DNA from: Halodesulfurarchaeum sp. HSR-GB
GTDB lineage: Archaea > Halobacteriota > Halobacteria > Halobacteriales > Halobacteriaceae
Direction: 5' to 3'
NCBI RefSeq assembly: GCF_031432215.1
Contig: NZ_JAVKGN010000001.1
Coordinates: 1,103,421-1,167,420, forward strand
DNA: 64,000 bases
Numbering within the stretch: position 1 is the first letter of the stretch; each line of letters begins with the position of its first letter. The translations under genes and the position numbers were made by a program. Positions 27,122 to 34,203 of this stretch are shown here, piece by piece. Under the pieces are notes generated by a model that was not told the origin of the DNA, searched no databases, and saw nothing but the letters and a program-made list of their open reading frames with translations.

Positions 27122-28282
27122 CTACCTGATGACGTCCAGGCCGTTCTCCTGTTCGAGTTCGTCCTGGCCGCCGTCGGAGTGCGCCCCGAAGGATGGGGAA
27201 CTCTCCGTCGAACCGGGATTCTCGATCTCTGCGCGGGAGCGGTCGGCCTGCTCCTGGGTGGACGGGCCGAGGACCTGGGCGCTCTGCACGCCGGTCATGA
27301 TGGCCATCACCCGCACCTTCCCCTTGTAGTTCTCCTGGATCCGCGCGCCCCAGATGACGTTCGCGGAGGCATCGAGTCGCTCGGTGATGTTGTCCGCGAT
27401 GCCCTCGGCCTCCTTGAGCGTGAGGTCGGGGCCACCCGTGATGTGGACGAGGCCGCCGGAGGCCCCACGGTAGTCCACGTCCAAAAGCGGGTGGTTCATC
27501 GCGTCTTTCACCACTTCCTGGGTCTTGTTCTTGTCCTGGGTCTCCCCGACGAGCATCACGGCCACGCCGCCCTGGTTCATGATGGCGGTCATGTCCGCGT
27601 AGTCGAGGTTGATCAGGGACGGCTGGGTGATCGTCTCGGAGATTCCCTTGACCGTCTCGGCGATGATCTGGTCCATGACCGAGAAGGCCTTGCCGATCGG
27701 CAGGTTGGGAACGTAGTCCAGCAGTCGGTTGTTGTCGAGGACGATGATCGAGTCGGCCTCGCTGCGGAGCTTTTCGAGGCCCTCCTCGGCCTTGACGGTC
27801 CGTGCGCGCTCGACGTTGAACGGCGTCGAGACCATCCCGACGACGATCGCGCCCTGTTCTTTGGCGATCTGAGAGACGACCGGTGCGGCCCCGGTCCCGG
27901 TGCCGCCACCCATCCCGGCGGTGACGAAGACCAGGTCGGCGTCTCCGAGCACTTCCTTGATGGTCCCCTGGGCCATCTCGGTCGCGCGCTCGCCCATGCT
28001 GGGGTCGCCACCGGCACCGAGACCGTTAGTCAGGGACTTCCCGACCAGGATCTTCGTGTCGGCCTCGACCATCTTGAGGTGCTGCTTGTCGGTGTTGATC
28101 GCGACCGTGTCGGCGCCCTCCACGCCGATGTTGTAGAGTCGGTTGACCGTGTTGTTCCCCGCGCCGCCACAGCCGACGATGACGATCCGCGGATCCCCGA
28201 ATTCCGACGCGTCGTCGGCATCCGGCGTCTCCCTCGCCTCCTCTTCGGCGTTGTCAAGGGCGTCTTGAACGATATCTTGCAT
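27122..28282 (-). CDS. ftsZ2: Cell division protein FtsZ2
   Basis: Tubulin-family GTPase that acts in constriction of the haloarchaeal division ring. The 386-residue protein has GCGGAGNN near residue 37, the tubulin signature [13 protein letters not shown], and the T7-loop region [11 protein letters not shown]. The N-terminal [11 protein letters not shown] and the acidic C-terminal tail match FtsZ2 rather than FtsZ1. It lies 2 nt after cdrS, so the two are one operon. In other haloarchaea CdrS is reported to regulate ftsZ2 transcription. Confidence 0.95.
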   Translation of the reverse strand: MQDIVQDALDNAEEEARETPDADDASEFGDPRIVIVGCGGAGNNTVNRLYNIGVEGADTVAINTDKQHLKMVEADTKILVGKSLTNGLGAGGDPSMGERATEMAQGTIKEVLGDADLVFVTAGMGGGTGTGAAPVVSQIAKEQGAIVVGMVSTPFNVERARTVKAEEGLEKLRSEADSIIVLDNNRLLDYVPNLPIGKAFSVMDQIIAETVKGISETITQPSLINLDYADMTAIMNQGGVAVMLVGETQDKNKTQEVVKDAMNHPLLDVDYRGASGGLVHITGGPDLTLKEAEGIADNITERLDASANVIWGARIQENYKGKVRVMAIMTGVQSAQVLGPSTQEQADRSRAEIENPGSTESSPSFGAHSDGGQDELEQENGLDVIR

Positions 28283-28284
28283 TG

Positions 28285-28458
28285 TTACACCTTCACGTAG
28301 GTCCGCGGACTGTTCGTTTGCTCCCCTCGATCCTCCTCGAGCATATCGCGAACCGCCGCTCGGATGGCCTCGCTACGATTGGGGTACTTCCCCGTCTCGA
28401 CCATCCGTTCGACGGCCTCGATCTGCTGTTCCGGAATCCGGAGTGTCACACGCTCCAT
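28285..28458 (-). CDS. cdrS: Ribbon-helix-helix regulator CdrS
   Basis: The 57-residue RHH DNA-binding protein ([20 protein letters not shown]) has a single N-terminal beta strand and two helices. It precedes ftsZ2 by 2 nt. In haloarchaea the short RHH protein in this position is the cell-division regulator CdrS. Start ATG at 28458 is fixed by the RHH strand. The likely promoter lies about 120 nt further upstream, leaving a long leader with palindromic sites that could be CdrS targets. Confidence 0.9.
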   Translation of the reverse strand: MERVTLRIPEQQIEAVERMVETGKYPNRSEAIRAAVRDMLEEDRGEQTNSPRTYVKV

Positions 28459-28539
28459 GGTTTGTATATCCCCGTTCCCGTAAGACCGGCCGACCCATCG
28501 AGTGGGTGCGCAGGTCTCACGTGGTGACAGTCGCCACCT

Positions 28540-28557
28540 GTAAGACCCGTGTCTTAC
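28540..28557. promoter_or_regulatory. Inverted repeat GTAAGAC-n4-GTCTTAC, candidate cdrS operator
   Basis: Perfect 7-bp arms with a 4-nt spacer. If cdrS starts about 25 nt after the TATA element at 28584-28590, this site covers roughly positions +3 to +20 of the transcript, a natural repressor position. A matching half-site lies at 28480-28486, closer to the cdrS start. Symmetry and size suit a ribbon-helix-helix dimer pair, so autoregulation by CdrS is the leading idea. Confidence 0.5.
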
Positions 28558-28583
28558 GTAGCTTAGCCGACACTCCCATGGCA

Positions 28584-28590
28584 TATATAA
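28584..28590 (-). promoter_or_regulatory. TATA box for the cdrS-ftsZ2 operon
   Basis: TTATATA on the minus strand inside gcatatataattaac is the strongest TATA-like element in the region. It predicts a start near 28560 and a leader of about 100 nt before the cdrS ATG. No comparably placed element lies nearer the start codon, apart from gatatac 9 nt before it, which is too close. Confidence 0.5.
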
Positions 28591-28913
28591 TTAACGGCGA
28601 TTGTAAACGGTTTGTTTACGTCCGAGCGTATTACACCCCGGGTGTGGTGTGTGAATCCAACACTTGGTTAGGGCCTGCGTAAATGCTACTTAGAGCGCTT
28701 CTAAAGGCTATTGAGGCCAAATATTAACAAAACTTTGATAGGATTACAGGCTCGGAATGGACCCTCGGATGGGAATGGTAGGTGCCAATAGCGTCCTTTC
28801 GAAAAGGATAGAATTCGGCCGTTCGTATCACGTTTGCACAACGGAACTGCGGACCTGGTGGCTCAAATCGGGGACCGATGCATCGGGGCTGCTGGTTCGG
28901 GTGAATGACAATC

Positions 28914-28920
28914 CTTAAAT
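28914..28920 (+). promoter_or_regulatory. TATA box for tRNA-Tyr
   Basis: CTTAAAT about 29 nt before the mature tRNA start at 28949, the usual spacing for an archaeal stable-RNA promoter with a few-nucleotide leader. Confidence 0.6.
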
Positions 28921-28948
28921 TCGGACGGGGCGCTACGTGAGAGTGCAC

Positions 28949-29022
28949 CCGCCCTTAGCTCAGACTGGTAGAGCAGCCGACTGTAGATCGGCTTGTCCCC
29001 CGTTCAAATCGGGGAGGGCGGA
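28949..29022 (+). tRNA. tRNA-Tyr (GTA)
   Basis: 74 nt. The acceptor arms CCGCCCT and AGGGCGG pair fully, with discriminator A. The anticodon arm GCCGA-CTGTAGA-TCGGC gives anticodon GTA. The T arm CCCCG-TTCAAAT-CGGGG pairs fully. No intron is present. Its 3' end is copied downstream at 29319-29343 and, less well, at 29120-29138 and 31096-31128, marking it as an integration site. Confidence 0.97.
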
Positions 29023-29026
29023 TTTT
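29002..29026 (+). repeat. Direct repeat copy A: tRNA-Tyr 3' end (attL-like)
   Basis: A 25-nt stretch from the T loop to the bases just after the tRNA, identical to 29319-29343. Archaeal tyrosine integrases commonly use the 3' half of tRNA genes as attachment sites, so this is the natural intact site. Confidence 0.8.
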
Positions 29027-29119
29027 TCCTGCGAACGAAGTGAGCAGTGAAAAATCCACACCGACACGATTTGAGCCTGGAAGGCGCAGCGCGAACGAAG
29101 TGAGCGACCGTCTTCCTTT

Positions 29120-29138
29120 GTTCAAATCGGGAAGCGGA
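29120..29138 (+). repeat. Partial copy B of tRNA-Tyr 3' end
   Basis: GTTCAAATCGGG is shared with the tRNA, followed by a diverged aagcgga. Probably the scar of an older attachment site. Confidence 0.5.
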
Positions 29139-29318
29139 CTGCGAGACCGACCGGAGGGAGGTCTCGATTTTGGCGAGCGGTGAACGAATGGAACGAGTGA
29201 GCCGCGAGCTGCGTTCCTGCGAACGAAGTGAACACTCAAAATGTCTCCTGAGGCGATTTGAGCCTGGAAGGCAAAGCCCGAAAGTGCTGGGGAGCGCACC
29301 CCGGAGTTTTTTCCCACT

Positions 29319-29343
29319 GTTCAAATCGGGGAGGGCGGATTTT
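29319..29343 (+). repeat. Direct repeat copy C of tRNA-Tyr 3' end (att-like)
   Basis: Identical over 25 nt to 29002-29026. It marks either the far end of a roughly 317-nt insertion remnant next to the tRNA or the near end of the two-gene cassette that follows. Confidence 0.75.
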
Positions 29344-29596
29344 CTTCCCTGGCACTTTGTTGTTGCCGGAAACGGCGTTGTTAATTCTCTCTAGTCCGGT
29401 TTGAGTTGAACAAGTTATATTATTCCTTGATACTGTTGTTTATGGATTGAGATATAGGTGGACGGTTAGAGGGAAAGGATTAGGCTTGAGGTATTTAAGG
29501 AGTTTTTGGACGGATTATCAACCAGTATTCATTGCACGCAGGGGTGGATCAATGTGGGGGAAATGAATATGTATTTGGCATATATCTCTCTGTTAC
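29344..29596 (+). other. Low-G+C leader region of the cassette
   Basis: 253 nt with no convincing ORF. It contains AT-rich elements that could be promoters, notably gtatttaagg near 29500 and gcatatat near 29579. The second is only about 15 nt from the start at 29597 and so is less likely to be the TATA box. GCCGGAAACGGC at about 29357-29368 forms a small stem. Confidence 0.4.
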
Positions 29597-30280
29597 ATGG
29601 AAATCAACATTTCACTAAGACACGGGCCGCTTGATATAGAGGTCCAAGCTGAGTCTGATGAGAGCTATCGTCAAGAAATTCTTGACATCGCGTCTTTCAT
29701 TGAGGAAAACGAAACAGTGTTAGAAGCACTGGAAGGATACCCGAATCCCAGTACGGTACATACAGACGAGCAAGATTCCAGTACTGAGCAAATCATTTTG
29801 GAAGGAACAAAGAATGATACAGACACTAAACAAACCTCTTCAGACGAGTCCAAAACCTCCGGAAGGTTCGCCTCAATAAGCCGAAGAACTGGTGTAGATG
29901 AAGGGACGCTTGAGAGCTTCTTTGATATGCCTGATGACGATGACGAAGTTCCTGCAATAATTATTGAGGAATTTAACGAAGGCGTTGAGGCACTTGGAGA
30001 CAGCAGAATGGAACGGCAAGCGAGAGCCTCTTTGATGCTTCTCTACATTTGGGAGGATATTCGTGATGTTGAGAAGGTCTACTCAACAGACCTTGGTGAC
30101 TCTCTCCATATGTCTGGGATTGACCCCGAGAAGATGGCGAATATGTATCAAGCGTTCGACGGGGACGCAGATGCGTACTTTGAGCGACACGGGAGTGGCG
30201 GTCCGTATTCTGGAGTAAGTCTCACTCGTCGAGGGGAACGTGCAGCTATTGATGAAATACAAGAGATTGCTGGCGAGTAA
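29597..30280 (+). CDS. Cassette gene 1: haloarchaeal protein of unknown function
   Basis: 227 residues. An N-terminal domain of about 45 residues (MEINISLRHGPLDIEVQAES) is followed by a low-complexity polar linker (about 50-90). The C-terminal domain includes DEGTLESFFDMPDDDDEVP and ends SGVSLTRRGERAAIDEIQEI, which looks like a winged-helix or similar alpha/beta fold. I believe related proteins with this layout occur in other haloarchaea, often in variable regions, but no function is known to me. Codon use is AT-richer than the rest of the window. It is 2 nt from the next gene, so the two form an operon. Confidence 0.8.
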   Translation: MEINISLRHGPLDIEVQAESDESYRQEILDIASFIEENETVLEALEGYPNPSTVHTDEQDSSTEQIILEGTKNDTDTKQTSSDESKTSGRFASISRRTGVDEGTLESFFDMPDDDDEVPAIIIEEFNEGVEALGDSRMERQARASLMLLYIWEDIRDVEKVYSTDLGDSLHMSGIDPEKMANMYQAFDGDADAYFERHGSGGPYSGVSLTRRGERAAIDEIQEIAGE

Positions 30281-30282
30281 AA

Positions 30283-31074
30283 ATGGAAGATGAATTTAGC
30301 CGATTCATTCAACAGTCAGAATACGATTCACAGAAAGAATTAGTGGGCCTTGTGATATACTATCTCGACAAAGAGCTGGATAACCCTACTATCACAACTG
30401 CAGATGTCTCCTCGCTGCTCGAAAGTTCACGGATACACATTAATTCAGATGTGGTCTCAGCCCGCGTTTCAGATTTGCAAAATGAAGGGTTATTGACAAT
30501 TACCCAAGACGACTCCCCATATAAATATCGGCTTACATTCGATGGAATTGAACATTTTGAGAGCTTAGCAGCAGAATTAGAGGATCCCGATAAGATACGT
30601 GATGACAAATTTATCGAGACGAGCAATGTATCTGTGGATTATTATAGCAAATTAGTCGAAGACATTAACAAAAGCTATCAGTACGGTGTCCACGATGGAT
30701 GTTTAGTTCTAACCCGTAAACTCTTCGAAAATTTTGTGATTGACATTTTACGTGCAGAGTATGGTGGCGAAGGTATCAACCTCTACTATAATACTGAAAA
30801 TGGACGGTTTCACGGACTTGGGACCCTATGTGGAAAATTGAGGGAGAAATCGTCTGAGCTCGAGCATTATTCAAGACAATTGAACAATGGTCTTGTTGAC
30901 CGCGTAGAGCAATTCAAGGACCATGGCAACTCGCAGGCGCATTCGGTTCGTGTTGATATTGATACTGATGAGATTGATGGTATGAGCGAAGAAGCAACAA
31001 AATTGACAAATACTCTCTATGATATCCGTGAAGAAGTTAGAATCGCTAACGGAAGTTCAGACAAATCGGAGTGA
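30283..31074 (+). CDS. Cassette gene 2: winged-helix plus HEPN/DUF4145-like protein
   Basis: 263 residues. Residues 1-100 look like a winged helix (TADVSSLLESSRIHINSDVV, then RVSDLQNEGLLTI and a beta wing ending YRLTFDGIEHFE). Residues 125-255 form a helical domain that recalls HEPN/DUF4145 proteins. It has a conserved-looking LTRKLFENFVIDIL helix and then RVEQFKDHGNSQAHS, where Arg207 and His214 give an R-x6-H spacing close to the HEPN R-x4-6-H motif. HEPN proteins are often RNases in toxin or defence systems; a role here is inference. Low G+C indicates transfer. Confidence 0.75.
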   Translation: MEDEFSRFIQQSEYDSQKELVGLVIYYLDKELDNPTITTADVSSLLESSRIHINSDVVSARVSDLQNEGLLTITQDDSPYKYRLTFDGIEHFESLAAELEDPDKIRDDKFIETSNVSVDYYSKLVEDINKSYQYGVHDGCLVLTRKLFENFVIDILRAEYGGEGINLYYNTENGRFHGLGTLCGKLREKSSELEHYSRQLNNGLVDRVEQFKDHGNSQAHSVRVDIDTDEIDGMSEEATKLTNTLYDIREEVRIANGSSDKSE

Positions 31075-31095
31075 TATTAGTTGAATACAAATTGT

Positions 31096-31128
31096 CTTGC
31101 CCCGTTCAAACCGGGGAGGGCGTATTCT
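31096..31128 (+). repeat. Diverged copy D of tRNA-Tyr 3' end (attR-like)
   Basis: CTTG..CCCCGTTCAAACCGGGGAGGGCG parallels tRNA-Tyr from the end of the anticodon arm through the acceptor, with a compensated T-arm (AAATC to AAACC). It lies 22 nt after the second cassette gene and marks the right edge of the foreign DNA. Normal G+C resumes beyond it. Confidence 0.65.
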
Positions 31129-31233
31129 TTTTGAGCGAGCGTAGTAGCCTCGGTTTTGTTCGAAGGGTGAACGAAGCGTCCCGAGAAATCAGCTTCGAAC
31201 GAATCCGTCCTAACCAGCCCTACGACCAACCCG

Positions 31234-31653
31234 CTACTCGAGGGTCGTTGACAGTGTAATATCCACGCCCGCAAGAGCCTTCGAAACCGGGCAGTTTGCC
31301 TTCGCCTCGGCAGCGTACTCCTCGAACGTCTCGATCTCGATGTCCGGAACCCGCGCGTCGAGCGTGAGTTCGATGTGATCGATCTCCAGGGAGTCCGCGT
31401 TCAGAGAGACCGCCGCCTCGGTGTGGACACGCTGGGGGTCATACCCGTCTTCGGCGAGGGCGTTTGCAAGCGCCATCGAGAAACAGCCCGCGTGGGCCGC
31501 GCCGATGAGTTCTTCCGGGTTGGTGCCGCTCCCGTCCGCGAAGCGTGAATTGAAGGAGTATGCCCCCTCGAACGCGCCGCTTCCGAGCGCCATCGAACCG
31601 GCCCCCTCCTTGAGTGTGCCTTCCCACGTCGCCGTGGCGTTTCTGACTGGCAT
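31234..31653 (-). CDS. OsmC/Ohr-family peroxiredoxin
   Basis: Thiol-dependent hydroperoxide reductase, 139 residues. The two active Cys are in AAHAGCFSMAL (about residue 57) and AKANCPVSKAL (about residue 120), and the N-terminal beta region begins MPVRNATATWEG. The ATG at 31653 gives the normal family length. It would protect against organic peroxides; the pattern fits the OsmC subgroup. It is the first core gene after the foreign cassette. Confidence 0.9.
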   Translation of the reverse strand: MPVRNATATWEGTLKEGAGSMALGSGAFEGAYSFNSRFADGSGTNPEELIGAAHAGCFSMALANALAEDGYDPQRVHTEAAVSLNADSLEIDHIELTLDARVPDIEIETFEEYAAEAKANCPVSKALAGVDITLSTTLE

Positions 31654-31744
31654 AGCGGGAGTAGGTGCCAGCCCTTGATAGGTGTTGGCTAGCGGGCAGC
31701 GAATGGGAAATCCGGGGCGCGCAGTCCCAAAAAAGAGGAGTCGC

Positions 31745-31933
31745 TCAGATCGGAATCTCGTCCTCGGGGTGTTTCTCGCCTTTGTCCTTGCCCTGCTTGC
31801 CGATGATCCACATGATCGCGAGCAGCGGCCAGACCGGCAGCAGGACCAGTGCGATCCCGGCGGCGATGATCCAGCCGAGGACCGACATCTCCGGCGCGGT
31901 GTGTGTGGGTGTCGGTGGGGTGACGGTGTCCAT
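31745..31933 (-). CDS. Small haloarchaeal membrane protein (probably DUF7535)
   Basis: 62 residues with a central hydrophobic stretch (about 18-43, LGWIIAAGIALVLLPVWPLL) and a charged tail (GKQGKDKGEKHPEDE). It belongs to a group of short haloarchaeal membrane proteins; the DUF number is from memory. Function unknown. It lies between osmC and the PAC2 gene on the same strand. Confidence 0.65.
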   Translation of the reverse strand: MDTVTPPTPTHTAPEMSVLGWIIAAGIALVLLPVWPLLAIMWIIGKQGKDKGEKHPEDEIPI

Positions 31934-31988
31934 ACGCCGCGGTTTGCGGGCCTAGGCAAAAGCCGTGACGGTTCCGCCCAGCGCAGGC

Positions 31989-32759
31989 CTACTGGTACAT
32001 GCCCGGCATGCGACTCTCCTTGTACTGCCCCTGGCCCTCGACCATCTGCTCGTACTGCTCGGCGATCTGCTGCATACGCTCCTGGATCTCCTCTGCCTGC
32101 TGTTCGAGCTCGGTGGTGTCGATGTCGAAGTCCACGAGCGGTTCGAGCGCGGTCTCGATCACGTGCTGGGCCGCCCCAGGATCGGGCAGATAGGGGTGGG
32201 CCTTGACGATCAGTACCGCTGCGGGGATCGACTCGTGGTGGCAGGCCTGGGCGAGCGCGCCAGTCACGCCCCCGATCACGCCGGGATCGGCGGCCAGGTC
32301 GATGTCCTTGGCCTGGAGTTTCGCTTTCATGTCGGGGGTCGTGGCGACGGCCGTGACCGCGCCGCGTTCTTCTTCAAATTGAGCGGGCGCGCCCGCGAGG
32401 AAAAAGGCCTCCTCGATCTCCCCGAGCGCCGAGAACGTCGCCGTGGAGAGCGGTCGGAAGGCTTGCCAGGGCAATGCCAGGTCACTCTGGAGCGTGAGGA
32501 TGGCCGGGTCAGTGCCGGCATAGACCCGCACTGGATCTCGGGCCATGCCCTCCTGGAAGGTGACGACCTGGGGGAACGTCTCGTCGTACAGCGTCCCATA
32601 GAGGTCGAGACCGAGCTGTTCGGTGATCTGGTCGACCGCGATCGAGGCCACCAGCCCGTGTCCGGGGAGTCCCTCGATGAGGGTCGTCCCCTCGACCTCG
32701 ATGGTGTCGTGCTGTTCGAAGGTCGCCGCGTCGTCGATCTCCCGCTGGGTCGGGGCCAT
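31989..32759 (-). CDS. PAC2-family protein (proteasome-assembly-chaperone-like)
   Basis: 256 residues with the archaeal PAC2 fold: LIEGLPGHGLVASIAVDQI near the start and ADPGVIGGVTGALAQACHHESIPAAVLIVKAHPYLPDPGAA-type segments in the middle. The C-terminal coiled tail is rich in Gln and Glu. Homologues are annotated as ATP-grasp-like or 20S assembly chaperones; a role in proteasome assembly is plausible but unproven in haloarchaea. The gene stands alone. Confidence 0.85.
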   Translation of the reverse strand: MAPTQREIDDAATFEQHDTIEVEGTTLIEGLPGHGLVASIAVDQITEQLGLDLYGTLYDETFPQVVTFQEGMARDPVRVYAGTDPAILTLQSDLALPWQAFRPLSTATFSALGEIEEAFFLAGAPAQFEEERGAVTAVATTPDMKAKLQAKDIDLAADPGVIGGVTGALAQACHHESIPAAVLIVKAHPYLPDPGAAQHVIETALEPLVDFDIDTTELEQQAEEIQERMQQIAEQYEQMVEGQGQYKESRMPGMYQ

Positions 32760-32908
32760 GGGGACATGTTTGTGCGCCTATGTGAAAACAACTCCCATGG
32801 GTTCGATCGCCACCTCGAAACTTAGTTGAGGGGGAGGGCCCTGGCTCGTGGCGTGCACGGACAGCGTTCGCCCCGACGGAGACGGCACGGTGAGACACGG
32901 AGGGAGCG

Positions 32909-33682
32909 ATGGTAGAGGTCCTCGCGGTCGCCTCTGGGAAGGGCGGCACTGGAAAGACGACGGCGACGCTGGCCCTCGGGATGGGGTTGGCCGAGGAGTA
33001 CGACGTCACCGTCGTCGACACTGACACGGGCATGGCGAATCTCCTCTTTCACGCTGGCCTGGCTGACGTCCCGGTGACCCTGCAGGACCTGCTCATCGGC
33101 GAGGGCGACCACCCGGTCTCCGAGGCGGTCTATCACCGCTTTGGGATGGATATCGTGCCCTGCGGGACGAGCCTGGAGGCCTTCCGGGACGCCGATCCGT
33201 CCCGTCTCCAGGAAGTGATCGCGACCCTGGCCGAGCAGACCGACGTGCTGCTACTCGATTCGCCTGCGACCCTGGGAAGCCGGGATGCAGTCCTCCCGAT
33301 CGTCATCGCGGATCGGATCGTCCTGGTGGTCCAGCCGACGATCCCGGCCATCACGGACGGCCTGAAGGTCCAGGAGTACGCGACCGCGTATGGGACCGAC
33401 GTGGCCGGCCTGGTCTTCAACAAGGTCCACGATCCCGAGGAGGTCACTCATATCACGGATCGGGCGGGCGAGTACGTCTCGGGACCCGTTCTGGGCGCGG
33501 TCCCCATGGACGAGGCGGCCCGGGAGGCACGGAAGGCGGGCACCCCGCTTCTGGCCCACGCCCCCGACAGCCCGGCCGGGTCGGCCTTCGCCTCGATCGC
33601 GTCGGCACTCGACGTCGAGGCCGCCGATCCGGACCGCGTGGCCGATCGGTTCCGGAACGCCGTGATCCCGGACGGCCCATGA
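32909..33682 (+). CDS. MinD/ParA-family ATPase
   Basis: 257 residues. The deviant Walker A GKGGTGKTT lies at residues 10-18, switch I near VDTDTGMANLLFHAGL, and LLLDSPATLG is Walker B. There is no clear amphipathic membrane-targeting tail at the C-terminus. Haloarchaea carry several MinD paralogues, at least one of which positions surface machines. It is coupled (4-nt overlap) to an acidic partner and faces a pilus-type gene pair, so a role in positioning that system is a reasonable guess. Confidence 0.85.
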   Translation: MVEVLAVASGKGGTGKTTATLALGMGLAEEYDVTVVDTDTGMANLLFHAGLADVPVTLQDLLIGEGDHPVSEAVYHRFGMDIVPCGTSLEAFRDADPSRLQEVIATLAEQTDVLLLDSPATLGSRDAVLPIVIADRIVLVVQPTIPAITDGLKVQEYATAYGTDVAGLVFNKVHDPEEVTHITDRAGEYVSGPVLGAVPMDEAAREARKAGTPLLAHAPDSPAGSAFASIASALDVEAADPDRVADRFRNAVIPDGP

Positions 33683-34203
33683 GCCGGCCGGAGGGACAGG
33701 CGCGTTTCGACCGCGTCGTGATGGACGTCGGCGAACCGCTCTGGGAAGCGCTCGAAACCGAACTCGTCGGGTACGGCGAGATCCAGCCCCAGGCCGGCCT
33801 CTTCGGGGACGGGGCCGGTCGGTGTGTCCTGTGGTTCGACGAGGGCGTTCCGGTGAGCGTGCGCCACACGGGGACGGGTCGGAGTGGCTCCGAGGCCCTC
33901 GCCGACATCGCCGAAACCGGGCCCTACCGGGTTCGACTCGTCGAAACTGCCGACGTCGAGACGGTTCAGCACGGTGAGATCCCGCCGGCGGCCCCCGCCG
34001 AGCGGGTCGTCGGGGACGCCGACCTCGCCGACCGCACCCGCGAGGCGGCCGACGACCCTGAACCGGCGGAGCCGGACGCCGAACTCGACGCCGTCGAAGC
34101 CTTCCTCGCCGACGACGAGAAGATCGAGGCGATCCAGAAGCGGGCGGCGATGGAGGCCCGCAAACGGGCCGAGGAGTGGGGTTTCGACGTCGACGAGGAG
34201 TGA
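33679..34203 (+). CDS. Acidic haloarchaeal protein, partner of the MinD-like ATPase
   Basis: 174 residues, translationally coupled to the MinD-like gene by a 4-nt overlap. The N-terminal half (about 1-105) is a compact alpha/beta domain (ARFDRVVMDVGEPLWEAL, then AGRCVLWFDEGVPVSVRHTG). The C-terminal half is Asp/Glu/Pro-rich and ends in a predicted helix (KIEAIQKRAAMEARKRAEEW). I do not recognise a named family. It ends immediately before the convergent TadC-like gene. Confidence 0.75.
   Translation: MSRPEGQARFDRVVMDVGEPLWEALETELVGYGEIQPQAGLFGDGAGRCVLWFDEGVPVSVRHTGTGRSGSEALADIAETGPYRVRLVETADVETVQHGEIPPAAPAERVVGDADLADRTREAADDPEPAEPDAELDAVEAFLADDEKIEAIQKRAAMEARKRAEEWGFDVDEE

Larger units (their letters stand above)
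28459..28948. other. Palindrome-rich control region between cdrS and tRNA-Tyr
   Basis: 490 nt without a convincing gene. On the cdrS side it holds a half-site GTAAGAC at 28480-28486, an inverted repeat at 28540-28557, a strong TATA-like element at 28584-28590, GTAAAC-n5-GTTTAC at 28603-28619 and ACACCCCGGGTGT at 28633-28645. Nearer the tRNA there is TCCTTT-n3-AAAGGA at 28794-28808 and CCGATGCATCGG at 28875-28886. TCAAATCGGGGA at 28863-28874 matches the 3' end of tRNA-Tyr. Base composition is lower in G+C than neighbouring genes. Confidence 0.6.
29023..31128 (+). mobile_element. Decayed integration zone at tRNA-Tyr with a low-G+C two-gene cassette
   Basis: Bounded by the tRNA-Tyr 3' end and a diverged copy of it at 31096-31128, with further copies inside at 29120-29138 and 29319-29343. 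The first 300 nt also repeat two other units: GCGAACGAAGTGA at about 29031, 29091 and 29219, and GATTTGAGCCTGGAAGGC at about 29068 and 29252. This looks like several rounds of insertion and loss. The part after 29344 is clearly lower in G+C than the rest of the window. No integrase is left. Confidence 0.65.

Noticed and set aside
29031..29233. Short repeats GCGAACGAAGTGA considered as a CRISPR array
   Set aside because: Only three copies, unevenly spaced, with no consistent spacer length and no cas genes nearby. They fit decayed insertion filler.
28955..29324. Open frames across the tRNA-Tyr downstream repeats (106 and 120 codons, minus strand)
   Set aside because: They run through the tRNA gene and its repeated 3' ends, and the translations merely reflect the repeats. 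No start signal or protein family supports them.
31071..31274. Short open frames over the diverged tRNA repeat after the cassette
   Set aside because: They consist of the att-like repeat and filler sequence and lack any family similarity.
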